Below are positions 14,764-24,704 of a stretch of 64,000 bases of DNA, piece by piece. The position numbers and the translations under genes are program-made. The notes under the pieces are model-generated. The model had not been told where the DNA came from. It searched no databases and saw only the letters and a list, made by a program, of their open reading frames with translations. Origin of the DNA: Listeria welshimeri serovar 6b str. SLCC5334 (GTDB lineage: Bacteria; Bacillota; Bacilli; Lactobacillales; Listeriaceae); NCBI RefSeq assembly GCF_000060285.1, contig NC_008555.1:1674001-1738000 (forward strand), in the 5' to 3' direction. Position 1 is the stretch's first letter. Each line of letters begins with the position of its first letter.

Positions 14764-15654
14764 TTATTTTTGAATTGTATTACGAACAAACCCGTTTGCC
14801 TTTTTTAAATTATTTAAAGCTTCTTCCTTGTGCGAGTTCGTCAAAATCATTACAATCGCTACTTTGACATGTTTTTCTGCTTCTTCATAAAATTTACTAG
14901 CAGTTTCATAATCCACATCTGTCGCTTCCATAATAATTCGTTTAGAACGTTCTTCTAATTTTTTATTGGTTGGTAAAACATCTACCATTAAGTTTTTATA
15001 CACTTTTCCAATACCAACCATGGATGTTGTAGAAATCATATTTAGTACTAATTTTTGAGCTGTACCAGCCTTTAGTCTAGTCGATCCGGTTAAAACTTCG
15101 GCCCCTGTCACAATCTCCACTTGTATATCTGCATGTGCTGAAATTTCTGCATTTGCATTACATGAAATGGCTGCTGTCTTTGCGCCAATTAATCTTGCAT
15201 AATCAAGTGCTCCTATTACATAAGGCGTTCGACCACTCGCCGCAATGCCAATAACAAAATCATCTTTTACTAAATTGATTTTTTCTAAGTCCTGTTTACC
15301 TAGTGACAGGGAATCTTCCGCTCCTTCCACTGCTGAAACAAAAGCTTTCTCACCGCCCGAAATTAGTCCAATCACTTGTTCTTTTGAAACACCAAAAGTC
15401 GGCACACATTCTGCAGCATCCAGAACTCCTAGCCTCCCGCTAGTTCCAGCGCCTAAATATATTAATCTTCCTCCTTTTCTAAAACTTTCTGTGACACCGT
15501 TTACAATTTTTTCGATTTTAGATAATTCTTTTTTTATAGCTGTGGTGACTCCCGCATCTTCCTCATTCATTACCATTAGAATTTCTTTTGGGGAAAGTTT
15601 ATCTAAATCAATTGTTTTCTTATTCCGTTCTTCTGTTGCTAAATTCTCTAACAC
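14764..15654 (-). CDS. murQ: N-acetylmuramic acid 6-phosphate etherase
   Basis: 296 residues from GTG 15654 (8 nt after AAGGAG), close to the ~298 residues of E. coli MurQ; an in-frame TTG at 15672 overlaps that SD. SIS domain with YLGAGTSGRLGVLDAAEC (~residues 60-78) and the family block GAAEDS-like VEGAEDS. It cleaves the D-lactyl ether of MurNAc-6-P to GlcNAc-6-P and lactate in the cytoplasm, allowing peptidoglycan sugars to be recycled. First gene of the murQ-murP operon, with a promoter immediately upstream. Confidence 0.92.
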   Translation of the reverse strand: MLENLATEERNKKTIDLDKLSPKEILMVMNEEDAGVTTAIKKELSKIEKIVNGVTESFRKGGRLIYLGAGTSGRLGVLDAAECVPTFGVSKEQVIGLISGGEKAFVSAVEGAEDSLSLGKQDLEKINLVKDDFVIGIAASGRTPYVIGALDYARLIGAKTAAISCNANAEISAHADIQVEIVTGAEVLTGSTRLKAGTAQKLVLNMISTTSMVGIGKVYKNLMVDVLPTNKKLEERSKRIIMEATDVDYETASKFYEEAEKHVKVAIVMILTNSHKEEALNNLKKANGFVRNTIQK

Positions 15655-15675
15655 ATTAACCACTCCTTCCAAAAC

Positions 15676-15704
15676 AGTATAATATAAACGAAATAAAATT
15701 TCAA
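15676..15704 (-). promoter_or_regulatory. murQ-murP promoter
   Basis: Minus strand: TTGAAA, 17-nt spacer, TATACT. The predicted transcript start lies only ~15 nt before the GTG start. Confidence 0.75.
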
Positions 15705-15735
15705 TATATAATAATATTATTAAAACTTTATTTTT

Positions 15736-15753
15736 ACTATATTATTTTATAGT
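15736..15753. promoter_or_regulatory. Inverted repeat, candidate MurR/RpiR operator
   Basis: ACTATATTATTTTATAGT: 6-bp arms around an AT core, 32 bases upstream of the murQ -35 and just below the regulator gene. Operator role is inferred from position. Confidence 0.35.
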
Positions 15754-15759
15754 AAAAAA

Positions 15760-15789
15760 AGGTATCCGCTCAAAATATAGCGAATACCT
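15760..15789 (-). terminator. Terminator of the RpiR-family regulator gene
   Basis: Minus strand: AGGTATTCGC, 10-nt loop, GCGGATACCT, T7 run. Confidence 0.88.
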
Positions 15790-15795
15790 CTCTAT

Positions 15796-16647
15796 TTATT
15801 CTCTAAAACGATTTGTCGCTTCCCGAGATTGTTTAATTTGTTGAATCATTTCGTCATAATGATGGGAAGCATAATAATAAAATAAAATATCCACGACTAA
15901 TAATTGTGCTTGCCGAGAACTTGTTGCAGTACTTCTGATTTCCGCTTCAGGCGCACGTGATGTTTCTAATGCTAAATCTGCTTTTTCTTTTAATTTATTA
16001 TTTCCAAATCGCGTTAAGCTTATAACTGTCACATCGTTTAATTTTGCTTGATCAACGAGTTGCAATACTTCTGAGGTCTCACCACTATTAGAAATAGCAA
16101 TGAAAACCGATTTTCTTTTCCCTGTTGCAAAGGCCATGGCGAGAACATGGGCATCTTGTGTAGCTAAAACATGTTTTCCTGCACGTAACCATTTTTGTGA
16201 AATATCTTCTGCTACTAACCATGATGCACCTACTCCATATGTATAAATGGTGTCAGCATCTCCTAATAAATCACATGCAGTGAGCACTTTTGTTTCATCA
16301 AGTTGACTTGCTGTATCGTTCATCGTTTGCATCATATTAGAGACTAGTTTATCTGTGATTGTATGGAAATCTTCATTTGGCTCAATATCATAGTATCCTA
16401 TTTTTTGAGGTTGAGCTAAATCCAGCGATAATTGTCGTTTCAATTCTGGAAAACTCTGAAGTCCAATCGATTTACAGAAGCGAACCACTGCGGCACCACT
16501 TGCATCTGCTTTTTGAGCAAGTTTATGAATAGAAGCTGTAGTAGTGAATTCTGGATTTGCTAACACTGTTTGCCCAATCTTTTTTTCAGACGTTGGTAAA
16601 TCATGTAAAATACCTTCTATTCGGTTGATGATACTACCACTACTCAT
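15796..16647 (-). CDS. RpiR-family transcriptional regulator (MurR-like)
   Basis: 283 residues: N-terminal helix-turn-helix (~1-77; ASGAAVVRFCKSIGLQSFPELK is the recognition region) and a C-terminal SIS sugar-phosphate-binding domain (~115-245, with GVGASWLVAEDI and AISNSGETSEV). Members sense phosphosugars and usually control the adjacent sugar operon; next to murQ-murP the natural ligand is MurNAc-6-P, as for E. coli MurR. It is transcribed in the same direction as murQP but separated from it by its own terminator and the murQ promoter. Confidence 0.85.
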   Translation of the reverse strand: MSSGSIINRIEGILHDLPTSEKKIGQTVLANPEFTTTASIHKLAQKADASGAAVVRFCKSIGLQSFPELKRQLSLDLAQPQKIGYYDIEPNEDFHTITDKLVSNMMQTMNDTASQLDETKVLTACDLLGDADTIYTYGVGASWLVAEDISQKWLRAGKHVLATQDAHVLAMAFATGKRKSVFIAISNSGETSEVLQLVDQAKLNDVTVISLTRFGNNKLKEKADLALETSRAPEAEIRSTATSSRQAQLLVVDILFYYYASHHYDEMIQQIKQSREATNRFRE

Positions 16648-16700
16648 TTACTTTTCTCCATTCCATTTTTTGTTATTATACCAAAAAAATAACTAAAAAT

Positions 16701-16732
16701 AAAACTGCCAACAAAAATGCTGACAGTTTTTT
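16701..16732 (-). terminator. leuS terminator
   Basis: Minus strand: AAAACTGTCA ... TGGCAGTTTT with one G-U pair, T-rich after. Confidence 0.8.
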
Positions 16733-16737
16733 ACTAA

Positions 16738-19158
16738 TCAATTCCCAACAATATTTACTAGTTTCCCTGGAACAACAATCACTTTACGGATTGTTTTGCC
16801 TTCTAGGTTTTCTTTCATTTTGTCGTCTTCTTGTGCGATTTTTTCTAGTTCTTCTTTTCCTAGAGATTTGGCAACGGTGATTTTACTTTTCACTTTGCCA
16901 TTAACTTGGAGAACAATTTCTACTTCATCTTCTACTAGTTTCGTTTCATCGTAGGTTGGCCAAGTTACGTAGCTGATTGTTTCTGTATGGCCTAGAATTT
17001 CCCACAATTCTTCTGCAAGGTGTGGCGCGATTGGTGACAAGAGTTGCACAAAACCTTCAACATATTCTTTTGGAATCGAGTCTTGTTTATATGCTTCATT
17101 GATGAAAATCATTAGTTGAGAAATCCCTGTATTGAAACGCAGGTTTTCGTAATGGTTCGTTACTGTTTTCACCATATGATGATAGGCTTTTTCCAAATTA
17201 GCATTGGCTGTTGTTGTGACTTTTTCAGCTAGGATTCCTTCTTCTGTCACAAACAGGCGCCAAATACGATCTAGGAATTTACGGGCTCCTTCTAAACCAT
17301 TTTCATTCCAAGCGATAGATGCGTCTAAAGGTCCCATGAACATTTCATACATTCGAAGTGTATCTGCACCATATTTTTCTACAACTTCATCCGGATTAAC
17401 CACATTGCCTCGTGATTTAGACATTTTTTCGTTATTTTCACCAAGAATCATTCCTTGGTTAAATAGTTTTTGGAAAGGTTCTTTTGTTGGCACTACGCCA
17501 ATATCATACAAGAATTTATGCCAGAAACGTGCATAAAGAAGGTGAAGTACGGCATGTTCCGCTCCGCCAATATAAACGTCAACTGGAAGCCATTCTATTA
17601 GTTTTTCCTTATCCGCAATTGCTTCGGTGTTTTTTGGATCGATATAGCGCAAGAAATACCAGCTTGATCCAGCCCATTGTGGCATTGTATTTGTTTCACG
17701 ACGACCTTTTCGCCCAGATTCATCTGTTACGTTTACCCAATCATGCAAATTGGCAAGTGGTGATTCGCCTGTTCCTGATGGTTTGATTTCTGTAGCTTTT
17801 GGCAAAAGAAGTGGTAATTCTTCTTCTGGTACAAGCGTGGTTTCGCCATCTTCCCAGTGAATAACTGGAATTGGTTCACCCCAGTAACGTTGTCTGCTGA
17901 ACAACCAGTCGCGCAAACGATACGTGATTTTACGGCTACCGATGCCTTCTTTTTCCAGCCAATCAATGGCAGCAGTAATTGCTTCTTCTTTAGCAAGACC
18001 ATCTAAGAATTCAGAATTAATATGTGGACCGTCCCCAGTGAAAGCTTCTTTTGTTACATCGCCACCTTCAAGAACTGGTCGAATGTTTAATCCAAATTGT
18101 TGCGCAAATTCAAAGTCACGTTCATCGTGGGCTGGTACGGCCATGATCGCACCCGTTCCATATTGAATCAACACGTAGTCCGCAATCCAAATTGGCACTT
18201 CTTCACCGTTGATTGGATTAATTGCGTAAGCTCCTGTGAAGACGCCTGTTTTATCTTTTGCAAGGTCGGTTCTTTCTAGTTCACTTTTTAGTTCTACTTG
18301 TTTTTTATAAGTTTCTACTGCTTCTTTTTGCTCTGGTGTAGTAATTTTTTCGATAAGTTCATGTTCTGGTGCAAAAACGGTATATGTTGCGCCAAAAAGC
18401 GTATCCGGCCGTGTTGTAAAGACATTAAACGTTTCATCGCTATCTTTAATTTTAAAAGTAACTTCTGCGCCTTCTGAACGTCCAATCCAGTTGCGCTGCA
18501 TATCTTTAATATTTTCAGGCCAATCCACTAGATCAAGATCATCTAGCAAACGATCCGCATATGCGGTAATTTTAAGCATCCACTGGCGCATTGGTTTACG
18601 GAAAACTGGGAAGCCTCCGCGTTCACTTTTACCATCAATAACTTCTTCATTGGCTAAAACTGTTCCAAGTGCTGGACACCAGTTTACAGCGATTTCGGCT
18701 TCATAAGCTAGGCCATTTTCATATAGTTTTTCAAAAATCCATTGTGTCCATTTATAATATTCGGGATCTGTTGTGTTGATTTCACGGTCCCAGTCGTAGG
18801 AAAAACCTAGTGATTTAATTTGGCGAGTAAAGTTGGCAATGTTCAGTGCGGTGAATTCTTCTGGATCATTCCCCGTATCAATTGCATATTGTTCTGCTGG
18901 AAGTCCAAAAGCATCCCAACCGATTGGATGAAGGACGTTCTTCCCTTGCATACGTTTCATTCTAGACAAAATATCTGTTGCAGTATAGCCTTCTGGATGT
19001 CCTACATGAAGACCCGCTCCAGAGGGATAAGGAAACATATCAAGTGCATAGAAGTTTTCTTTATCTTTATCTTCTGTTGTTTTAAAAGTGTTATGTTCAC
19101 TCCAATATTGTTGCCATTTCGGTTCCATTTTTTTATGATTAAATGTCACTTTACTCAT
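16738..19158 (-). CDS. leuS: Leucyl-tRNA synthetase
   Basis: 806 residues, standard for bacterial LeuRS. The class I signature appears as LHVGH (in [16 protein letters not shown], ~residues 40-55) and KMSKS (in [11 protein letters not shown], ~575). The CP1 editing domain contains [12 protein letters not shown] and [15 protein letters not shown] 19158 follows AGAGG, and the N-terminus [16 protein letters not shown] is family-typical; the longer open frame upstream runs into the T-box terminator. It charges tRNA-Leu; two tRNA-Leu genes lie further along in this window. Expression is controlled by a T-box leader. Confidence 0.98.
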   Translation of the reverse strand: MSKVTFNHKKMEPKWQQYWSEHNTFKTTEDKDKENFYALDMFPYPSGAGLHVGHPEGYTATDILSRMKRMQGKNVLHPIGWDAFGLPAEQYAIDTGNDPEEFTALNIANFTRQIKSLGFSYDWDREINTTDPEYYKWTQWIFEKLYENGLAYEAEIAVNWCPALGTVLANEEVIDGKSERGGFPVFRKPMRQWMLKITAYADRLLDDLDLVDWPENIKDMQRNWIGRSEGAEVTFKIKDSDETFNVFTTRPDTLFGATYTVFAPEHELIEKITTPEQKEAVETYKKQVELKSELERTDLAKDKTGVFTGAYAINPINGEEVPIWIADYVLIQYGTGAIMAVPAHDERDFEFAQQFGLNIRPVLEGGDVTKEAFTGDGPHINSEFLDGLAKEEAITAAIDWLEKEGIGSRKITYRLRDWLFSRQRYWGEPIPVIHWEDGETTLVPEEELPLLLPKATEIKPSGTGESPLANLHDWVNVTDESGRKGRRETNTMPQWAGSSWYFLRYIDPKNTEAIADKEKLIEWLPVDVYIGGAEHAVLHLLYARFWHKFLYDIGVVPTKEPFQKLFNQGMILGENNEKMSKSRGNVVNPDEVVEKYGADTLRMYEMFMGPLDASIAWNENGLEGARKFLDRIWRLFVTEEGILAEKVTTTANANLEKAYHHMVKTVTNHYENLRFNTGISQLMIFINEAYKQDSIPKEYVEGFVQLLSPIAPHLAEELWEILGHTETISYVTWPTYDETKLVEDEVEIVLQVNGKVKSKITVAKSLGKEELEKIAQEDDKMKENLEGKTIRKVIVVPGKLVNIVGN

Positions 19159-19191
19159 CCTCTTTTCCTTAAAATATCGAATTTTGGCTAC

Positions 19192-19442
19192 AAAAAAATC
19201 CCTACATCCCAACGGCTTATCGCCATGGGACGAGAGATGCTTCTCCCGCGGTACCACCCACATTAGTGTTTGACCACTCAACTTCATAATTCCTTAACGC
19301 GGAAAACGGGGATATACCCAAGCTCCATGGTAAGTTCATCCGGATTTTGTGACTGACTTGCACCAACCGTCAGCTCTCTTCACATCAAAATATGCAGATT
19401 ACTACTCCAATTCATCGCTATTTCGCAAAATTCATTAGTCTT
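19192..19442 (-). promoter_or_regulatory. T-box leader (tRNA-Leu-responsive) upstream of leuS
   Basis: Contains the T-box core GGGTGGTACCGCG (19248-19260), the distal-loop element GGTTGGTGC, and a stem I specifier context GAACTTACC with CTT, a Leu codon. A terminator follows (CCCATGGC/GCCGTTGGG with a T7 run, ~19193-19235). Uncharged tRNA-Leu would stabilise the antiterminator. The exact specifier triplet was read by eye. Confidence 0.92.
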
Positions 19443-19471
19443 ATTGTAGCTGAATTTCATTTTTTTAGCAA
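19443..19471 (-). promoter_or_regulatory. leuS promoter
   Basis: Minus strand: TTGCTA, 17-nt spacer, TACAAT. Confidence 0.75.
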
Positions 19472-19552
19472 GCGGTCTGAAGATTTATCTAACTTTCGTA
19501 GTAAAATGTGCTAAAATGAATGGAGAATTTCATTTGAAGGAGTCTAAAACTA

Positions 19553-20518
19553 GTGAAACAAACGAATCCATTTGTATATAGTAATGATAATAAAAGATAC
19601 CATACATGGAACTACTGTTTACGAGAAGAATTTGGTCAAAAGACGTACAAAGTGGCGCTTGATGGCGGCTTTGATTGTCCGAATCGTGATGGTACAGTAG
19701 CGCATGGGGGCTGTACTTTTTGTAGTGCCGCTGGTTCTGGAGATTTTGCAGGAAACCGGGCGCTCGATTTAAAAGTGCAATTCCAACAAGTGCGTGACAA
19801 AATGCAGACAAAGTGGAAAGACGGCAAATGTATTGCATATTTCCAAGCATTTACAAATACCCATGCTCCTGTTGCTGAACTACGCGAGAAATTCGAAACG
19901 GTTTTGAATGAGCCTGGTGTGGTTGGACTTTCTATTGCGACACGACCAGACTGTTTACCGGATGATGTCGTGGAATACTTGGCTGAATTAAATGAACGGA
20001 CTTATTTATGGTTAGAACTTGGTTTACAATCCGCTCATGATGAAACTGGCCGCTTAATTAACCGGGCGCATGATTATGATTGTTATTTAGAAGGTGTGCG
20101 CAAACTGCAAAAACATAATATCCGCATTTGTACACACATCATTAACGGTCTTCCGAAAGAAACTCCGGAAATGATGATGGAAACCGCACAAAAAGTAGTT
20201 GAAAGTGGCGTGGATGGTATTAAAATCCATTTGCTCCATTTATTAAAAGGAACGCCAATGGTGGAAGATTATAAAAAAGGCGACTTAGAATTTTTAACTC
20301 GTGATGGTTATGTGAACTTAGTGGCTGATCAACTGGAAATCTTACCTCCTGAAATGGTTATTCACCGAATTACAGGTGATGGTGGTGTAGATGATTTAAT
20401 TGGACCAGTATGGAGTTTGAATAAGTTTGAAGTACTGAATGCGATTGATGCAGAACTCGTTCGAAGAGATAGTTGGCAAGGGAAACTCTATCAACCTGTG
20501 GAAGTGATTTCTGAATGA
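19553..20518 (+). CDS. ytqA: Radical SAM protein YtqA (TIGR01212 family, MnmL)
   Basis: 321 residues with an N-terminal cluster region FDCPNRDG...GGCTFC supplying three Cys for the 4Fe-4S cluster (atypical long first spacing). A TIM-barrel SAM core follows. The family is TIGR01212/YtqA; work in B. subtilis links YtqA (MnmL) and the neighbour YtqB (MnmM) to the last steps from cmnm5U to mnm5U at tRNA wobble position 34. GTG start 19553, 10 nt after AAGGAG. Overlaps ytqB by four bases (ATGA), so the pair is coupled, supporting the shared pathway. Confidence 0.88.
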   Translation: MKQTNPFVYSNDNKRYHTWNYCLREEFGQKTYKVALDGGFDCPNRDGTVAHGGCTFCSAAGSGDFAGNRALDLKVQFQQVRDKMQTKWKDGKCIAYFQAFTNTHAPVAELREKFETVLNEPGVVGLSIATRPDCLPDDVVEYLAELNERTYLWLELGLQSAHDETGRLINRAHDYDCYLEGVRKLQKHNIRICTHIINGLPKETPEMMMETAQKVVESGVDGIKIHLLHLLKGTPMVEDYKKGDLEFLTRDGYVNLVADQLEILPPEMVIHRITGDGGVDDLIGPVWSLNKFEVLNAIDAELVRRDSWQGKLYQPVEVISE

Positions 20519-21090
20519 ATTTAAGAGGCATTCTCCCCTTCGCTCACGATACGCTGCGGAAAGTAGTTCGTCCTGGTGATTATGTGATTGACGCTACTTG
20601 TGGTAATGGGCACGATACGCTTTTACTAGCAGACCTTGTTGGTATTAATGGACATGTGCTTGGATTTGATATTCAACAACAAGCAATTAACGCGACGAAA
20701 ACTCGTTTAGAAAATGCGGGTGTCACACCACAAGTGGAGCTCGTATGTGCTAGCCATGCGTTCATTCCAAAATATGCAACAAAACCTGTTCGCGCTGCTA
20801 TTTTCAATCTCGGCTACTTACCAGGTGGCGACAAAGAAATTACAACAACTGCTGATTCTACATTAGAAAGTTTGGGTCATTTAATGCGGCTGCTCGAAGT
20901 CGGCGGCGTGATTATTCTTGTTATTTATCACGGTCATCCTGCTGGAAAACTAGAAAAAGATGCTGTCGTGACTTTTTGTGAAGCAATCCCGCAACAAAAT
21001 TTTCACGTATTATCTTATAACTTTATTAATCAGAAAAACGATGCTCCATTCGTTATTGTCATCGAAAAAAGAAAACCTAGACAAAGCTAA
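20515..21090 (+). CDS. ytqB: SAM-dependent methyltransferase YtqB (MnmM-like)
   Basis: 191 residues, Rossmann class I methyltransferase: motif I VIDATCGNGHDTLLLA (~residues 24-39), acidic residue GFDIQ after strand 2, and NLGYLPGG as motif IV (~96-103). The family was long annotated as putative rRNA methylase; B. subtilis YtqB was more recently assigned to tRNA mnm5 methylation (MnmM). Coupled to ytqA by a 4-nt overlap. Ends in a bidirectional terminator. Confidence 0.88.
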   Translation: MNLRGILPFAHDTLRKVVRPGDYVIDATCGNGHDTLLLADLVGINGHVLGFDIQQQAINATKTRLENAGVTPQVELVCASHAFIPKYATKPVRAAIFNLGYLPGGDKEITTTADSTLESLGHLMRLLEVGGVIILVIYHGHPAGKLEKDAVVTFCEAIPQQNFHVLSYNFINQKNDAPFVIVIEKRKPRQS

Positions 21091-21112
21091 TTAATAGCCA
21101 GTCTAGGTTTTC
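21071..21112. terminator. Bidirectional terminator ytqB / asnB
   Basis: GAAAACCTAGAC and its complement GTCTAGGTTTTC around an 18-nt loop; it overlaps the end of ytqB. Confidence 0.85.
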
Positions 21113-21114
21113 TT

Positions 21115-22980
21115 TTATTTTCCAAAGTCGTATTTGTCTGCTACATATACGTCATACCAAATCATGAAAATAACGACAGTCCAAATTTTACGGCTGTAGT
21201 CGAATTTCCCAGCACAGTGATCATCTAGTAAATCTAGAACATATTGTTTGTTAATTAAATGATCTGTTGGTGATTCTTTAATGATATTTTTAACCCAAGC
21301 ATTCATTTCGTCTTTTAGCCAGTGACGAATTGGTACTGGGAATCCTAGTTTACGGCGATTAAGTACATGTTCTGGTACAAATGTTGCTGCCGCTTTACGT
21401 AGAATATACTTGGTAGTTCCGTTGGTGGTTTTCATTGTATCTGGAATATTTCTTGCCACATTATACACTTCTTTATCCAGGAAAGGTACGCGGACTTCCA
21501 GTGAATTAGCCATTGTCATGCGATCGGCTTTGAGAAGAATATCTCCACGAAGCCAAGTATGAATATCAATATACTGCATTCTTTCAACAGGATGATAATC
21601 TTTTGTTTCCGCATAAAATGGATCCGTAATATTCGTATAATCATGACCAGCTTGGTATTTTGGAAGTAAAATTTGTTTTTCTTTTTCCGTGAACATTTTC
21701 GCGTTTCCGATATAACGTTCTTCCATCGGAGTCGTTCCGCGTTCTAAGAAACTTTTACCACGCATTCCTTCTGGCATGATACGTGCTACACTATTTAGCA
21801 TGGATTTGAACACGCCTGGCATTTTGTTAAACATCACAAGTGAATTCGGTTCGTTATAAATGTTATAACCACCAAATAGTTCATCTGCGCCTTCACCCGA
21901 CAGCGCTACTGTTACCTGTTTACGCGCTTCTCTTGATAAGAAATAAAGCGGAATAGCAGCCGGATCAGCAAGTGGATCATCCATATGCCAAACAATTTTT
22001 GGTAATTCCTTCATATATTCTTCTGGCGAGATAACATAACTAATATTTTCTACACCAAGTTTGTCTGCTGTTTCTTTTGCTACATCAATTTCACTAAAAC
22101 CATCGCGTTCAAATCCAACAGAAAATGTTTTGATTGCTGGATGATATTCTTTAGCAATTGCAGCAATAATCGATGAATCAATACCACCAGATAAGAATGA
22201 ACCAACTGGCACATCAGAACGCATATGCATTTTTACAGAATCATACATCACGTCACGCACTTCTTTGATCCATGCGTCTTCTGATTTAGTTACTGGTGCA
22301 AATGATGCTTTCCAATAAGTTGAAATTTCCATTGGTTGACCAATTTTTTTCGTAAACTGATGTCCTGGCTCTAAGCGTTTTACATTTTTAGTTAAGGAAT
22401 CTGGTTCTGGAACAAATTGGTAAGTCATGTAATTTTGTAATGATACTTCATCTAGTTCTTTTTCTTTTAACGCATGCAAAATGGATTTCTTTTCAGAACC
22501 CATGAATAGCTTGCCGTCCTCTTCTGCATAGAAAAATGGTTTTATTCCAAATGGGTCGCGTGCGCCGTAAACAAGTTCTTCTTGTTTGTCCCAAATTACA
22601 AAACCAAACATTCCGCGAAGACGTTCTGCTGTTTTTTCTTTATATTTCGCATATGTAGCGATAATTACTTCGGTATCACTTTCGGTTTCAAATGTCATTC
22701 CTTCAGCAACTAATTGCTCGCGGAGTTCCACATAATTATAAACTTCTCCATTAAAAATAATCCAATAACGTTCATTTTCATACGTTAAGGGTTGATGACC
22801 GTTTTCTACATCAATAATACTTAAACGGCGGAAACCAAACTGCACGTGATCATCTGTGAAGTATCCTTCATCATCTGGCCCACGGTGCGTAATCATACTA
22901 TTCATTTGTCTAAAGGTTTCTTTATCAGCGCCAGTAATTTCTGTAATGCGGTCATGTACGCATCCTACAAATCCACACAT
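21115..22980 (-). CDS. asnB: Asparagine synthase (glutamine-hydrolysing)
   Basis: 621 residues. N-terminal Ntn amidotransferase domain starts MCGFVG, so Cys2 is the glutaminase nucleophile after Met removal, with THRGPDDEGY and the NGEVYN block. C-terminal synthetase domain has the ATP-pyrophosphatase loop SFLSGGIDSS (~residues 256-265) and GEGADELFGGY. Converts Asp, Gln and ATP to Asn. Length matches Bacillus AsnB (~630). SD AGGAGA. It lies downstream of metK, from which it is separated by a terminator. Confidence 0.96.
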   Translation of the reverse strand: MCGFVGCVHDRITEITGADKETFRQMNSMITHRGPDDEGYFTDDHVQFGFRRLSIIDVENGHQPLTYENERYWIIFNGEVYNYVELREQLVAEGMTFETESDTEVIIATYAKYKEKTAERLRGMFGFVIWDKQEELVYGARDPFGIKPFFYAEEDGKLFMGSEKKSILHALKEKELDEVSLQNYMTYQFVPEPDSLTKNVKRLEPGHQFTKKIGQPMEISTYWKASFAPVTKSEDAWIKEVRDVMYDSVKMHMRSDVPVGSFLSGGIDSSIIAAIAKEYHPAIKTFSVGFERDGFSEIDVAKETADKLGVENISYVISPEEYMKELPKIVWHMDDPLADPAAIPLYFLSREARKQVTVALSGEGADELFGGYNIYNEPNSLVMFNKMPGVFKSMLNSVARIMPEGMRGKSFLERGTTPMEERYIGNAKMFTEKEKQILLPKYQAGHDYTNITDPFYAETKDYHPVERMQYIDIHTWLRGDILLKADRMTMANSLEVRVPFLDKEVYNVARNIPDTMKTTNGTTKYILRKAAATFVPEHVLNRRKLGFPVPIRHWLKDEMNAWVKNIIKESPTDHLINKQYVLDLLDDHCAGKFDYSRKIWTVVIFMIWYDVYVADKYDFGK

Positions 22981-23079
22981 GGTAACATTTCTCCTCTATA
23001 TAGATAATCATTTTATCTTTTTTTCACAACGTCTATCATATCATAACTAGGCTTTCTTTGCACTGTTTAGAAAGAAAAA

Positions 23080-23111
23080 AACCGAACATTCCTAAGATGA
23101 AATGCTCGGTT
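23080..23111 (-). terminator. metK terminator
   Basis: Minus strand: AACCGAGCATT, 10-nt loop, AATGTTCGGTT, long T run. Confidence 0.9.
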
Positions 23112-23115
23112 AGAC

Positions 23116-24315
23116 TTATTTTACAATTAATTTTTTCAAGGCTTCTGCTTTATCGGTTCTTTCCCAAGGTAAATCCAAATCGCTACGGCCAAAATGACCA
23201 AAGGCAGCAGTCTGACGATAAATTGGGCGACGCAGGTCTAACATATGGATAATACCAGCTGGTCGTAAGTCAAATAATGCATTAACACCATCAATTAACT
23301 CTTGTTCTGAATAGTCACTTGTTCCGTAAGTATCAATAGAAATCGAAACCGGACGAGCCACTCCAATAGCATAAGCTAATTGCACTTCTACTTTTTTGGC
23401 AAGTCCAGCAGCCACAATATTTTTAGCCACATATCTTGCAGCATAAGCACCAGAACGGTCTACTTTGGTTGGATCTTTACCTGAGAAAGCTCCCCCGCCG
23501 TGGCGTGCATATCCACCGTATGTATCCACAATGATTTTACGGCCGGTCAAGCCAGCATCGCCAAGTGGTCCACCAATAACAAAGCGCCCCGTTGGATTGA
23601 TAAAGTATTTCGTATCTTCATCTAAAAAAGAAGGATCAATCACCTCTGGGAAAAGATACGTATGCAAGTCTTTAGCAATCTCTTCTTGTGTGATATCTGG
23701 ATGATGTTGAGTCGAAACAACAATTGTATCAATGCGAACAGGTTGATTCAATTCATCATATTCAACAGTTACTTGGGTTTTTGCATCTGGTCTTAAATAA
23801 TCTAATTTTTTCGTTTTGCGTAACTCTGTTAATTTACGAGCTAAACCATGTGCTAAAAAGATAGGAAGCGGCATTAATTCTTCTGTTTCGTCCGTTGCAA
23901 AACCAAACATTAAACCTTGGTCGCCTGCTCCGATTGCTTCAATAGCAGCATCAATTTCACTACCACTTCTTGATTCTAATGCTTCGTCTACTCCTTGGGC
24001 AATATCTGGTGATTGTTCATCAATAGCCGTTAAAACAGCACATGTTTCTGCATCAAAACCATATTTTGCACGCGTATACCCAATTTCTTTAATTGTATCA
24101 CGAACGATTTTAGGGATATCTACATAAACAGAAGTCGTAATTTCTCCCGCTACTAAAACTAAACCAGTTGTCACAGTAGTTTCGCAAGCCACCCGTGCGT
24201 CTGGATCTTTTGAAATAATTGCATCTAAAATTGCATCAGATATTTGATCTGCAATTTTATCTGGATGTCCATCAGAAACCGATTCTGATGTAAATAGATG
24301 ACGGTTCTTAGCCAA
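23116..24315 (-). CDS. metK: S-adenosylmethionine synthetase
   Basis: 399 residues, family-typical. Signatures [16 protein letters not shown] (~residues 15-30), the [12 protein letters not shown] loop (~119-130) and [16 protein letters not shown] (~270-285). Forms SAM from methionine and ATP. SD GGAGGAAA. Transcription is governed by an S-box riboswitch whose ligand is the product of this enzyme, giving direct feedback. Confidence 0.98.
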   Translation of the reverse strand: MAKNRHLFTSESVSDGHPDKIADQISDAILDAIISKDPDARVACETTVTTGLVLVAGEITTSVYVDIPKIVRDTIKEIGYTRAKYGFDAETCAVLTAIDEQSPDIAQGVDEALESRSGSEIDAAIEAIGAGDQGLMFGFATDETEELMPLPIFLAHGLARKLTELRKTKKLDYLRPDAKTQVTVEYDELNQPVRIDTIVVSTQHHPDITQEEIAKDLHTYLFPEVIDPSFLDEDTKYFINPTGRFVIGGPLGDAGLTGRKIIVDTYGGYARHGGGAFSGKDPTKVDRSGAYAARYVAKNIVAAGLAKKVEVQLAYAIGVARPVSISIDTYGTSDYSEQELIDGVNALFDLRPAGIIHMLDLRRPIYRQTAAFGHFGRSDLDLPWERTDKAEALKKLIVK

Positions 24316-24362
24316 TTTTATTTTCCTCCTTTAGTTCTCTCCAAATACGTTTCATATAAAAA

Positions 24363-24537
24363 GCCTTCCTCTATTTTGCACAAAACGCGCACGAATAGAG
24401 AAAGGCTATAATTATACCTTTGCTCTCATCGTTCAGGAAATCTTACTCCTGCAACAGATTAGCACCTTTCACATATATGTGTAGGTTGCTGGGCTTCAAA
24501 GGGTCAGTCCCTCTACCGCTCTGGATAAGAGATAAAT
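24363..24537 (-). promoter_or_regulatory. SAM (S-box) riboswitch and terminator upstream of metK
   Basis: Minus strand shows the S-box sequence: CTTATCCAGAGCGGTAGAGG, GGACTGACCC, GAAGCCCAGCAACC, AAGGTGCTAATCTG and GATGAGAG in the canonical order. A terminator stem (AGCCTTTCTCTATT ... AATAGAGGAAGGCT, T run) at 24363-24412 follows. SAM binding should favour termination. Confidence 0.96.
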
Positions 24538-24551
24538 TTTAATTCTAAGAT

Positions 24552-24580
24552 AGAATACCATAAAGTAAGGTTATATGCAA
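24552..24580 (-). promoter_or_regulatory. metK promoter
   Basis: Minus strand: TTGCAT, 17-nt spacer, TATTCT. Remaining bases of the metK/24705 divergent gap show nothing else. Confidence 0.75.
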
Positions 24581-24704
24581 TGAAATAAATACTATTTATA
24601 CGCTAAAAATGATTCCATTTATATTTCACTTATCATTATTTCCATCCTGTGGTATGATAGATGGATAAAAAAGATGTTTTATTTATCTAAAGGAGATTGT
24701 AACT

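Noticed and set aside
13303-16647. Prophage or transposon origin of the mur cluster
   Set aside because: No integrase, transposase, terminal repeat or target duplication is visible on either side.
19159-19287. Longer N-terminus for leuS
   Set aside because: The extension is the T-box antiterminator/terminator; the conserved LeuRS N-terminus starts at 19158.
24363-24537. Leader before metK as a T-box
   Set aside because: The order and sequence of conserved blocks is S-box; the GGGTGGNACCGCG T-box core is absent.
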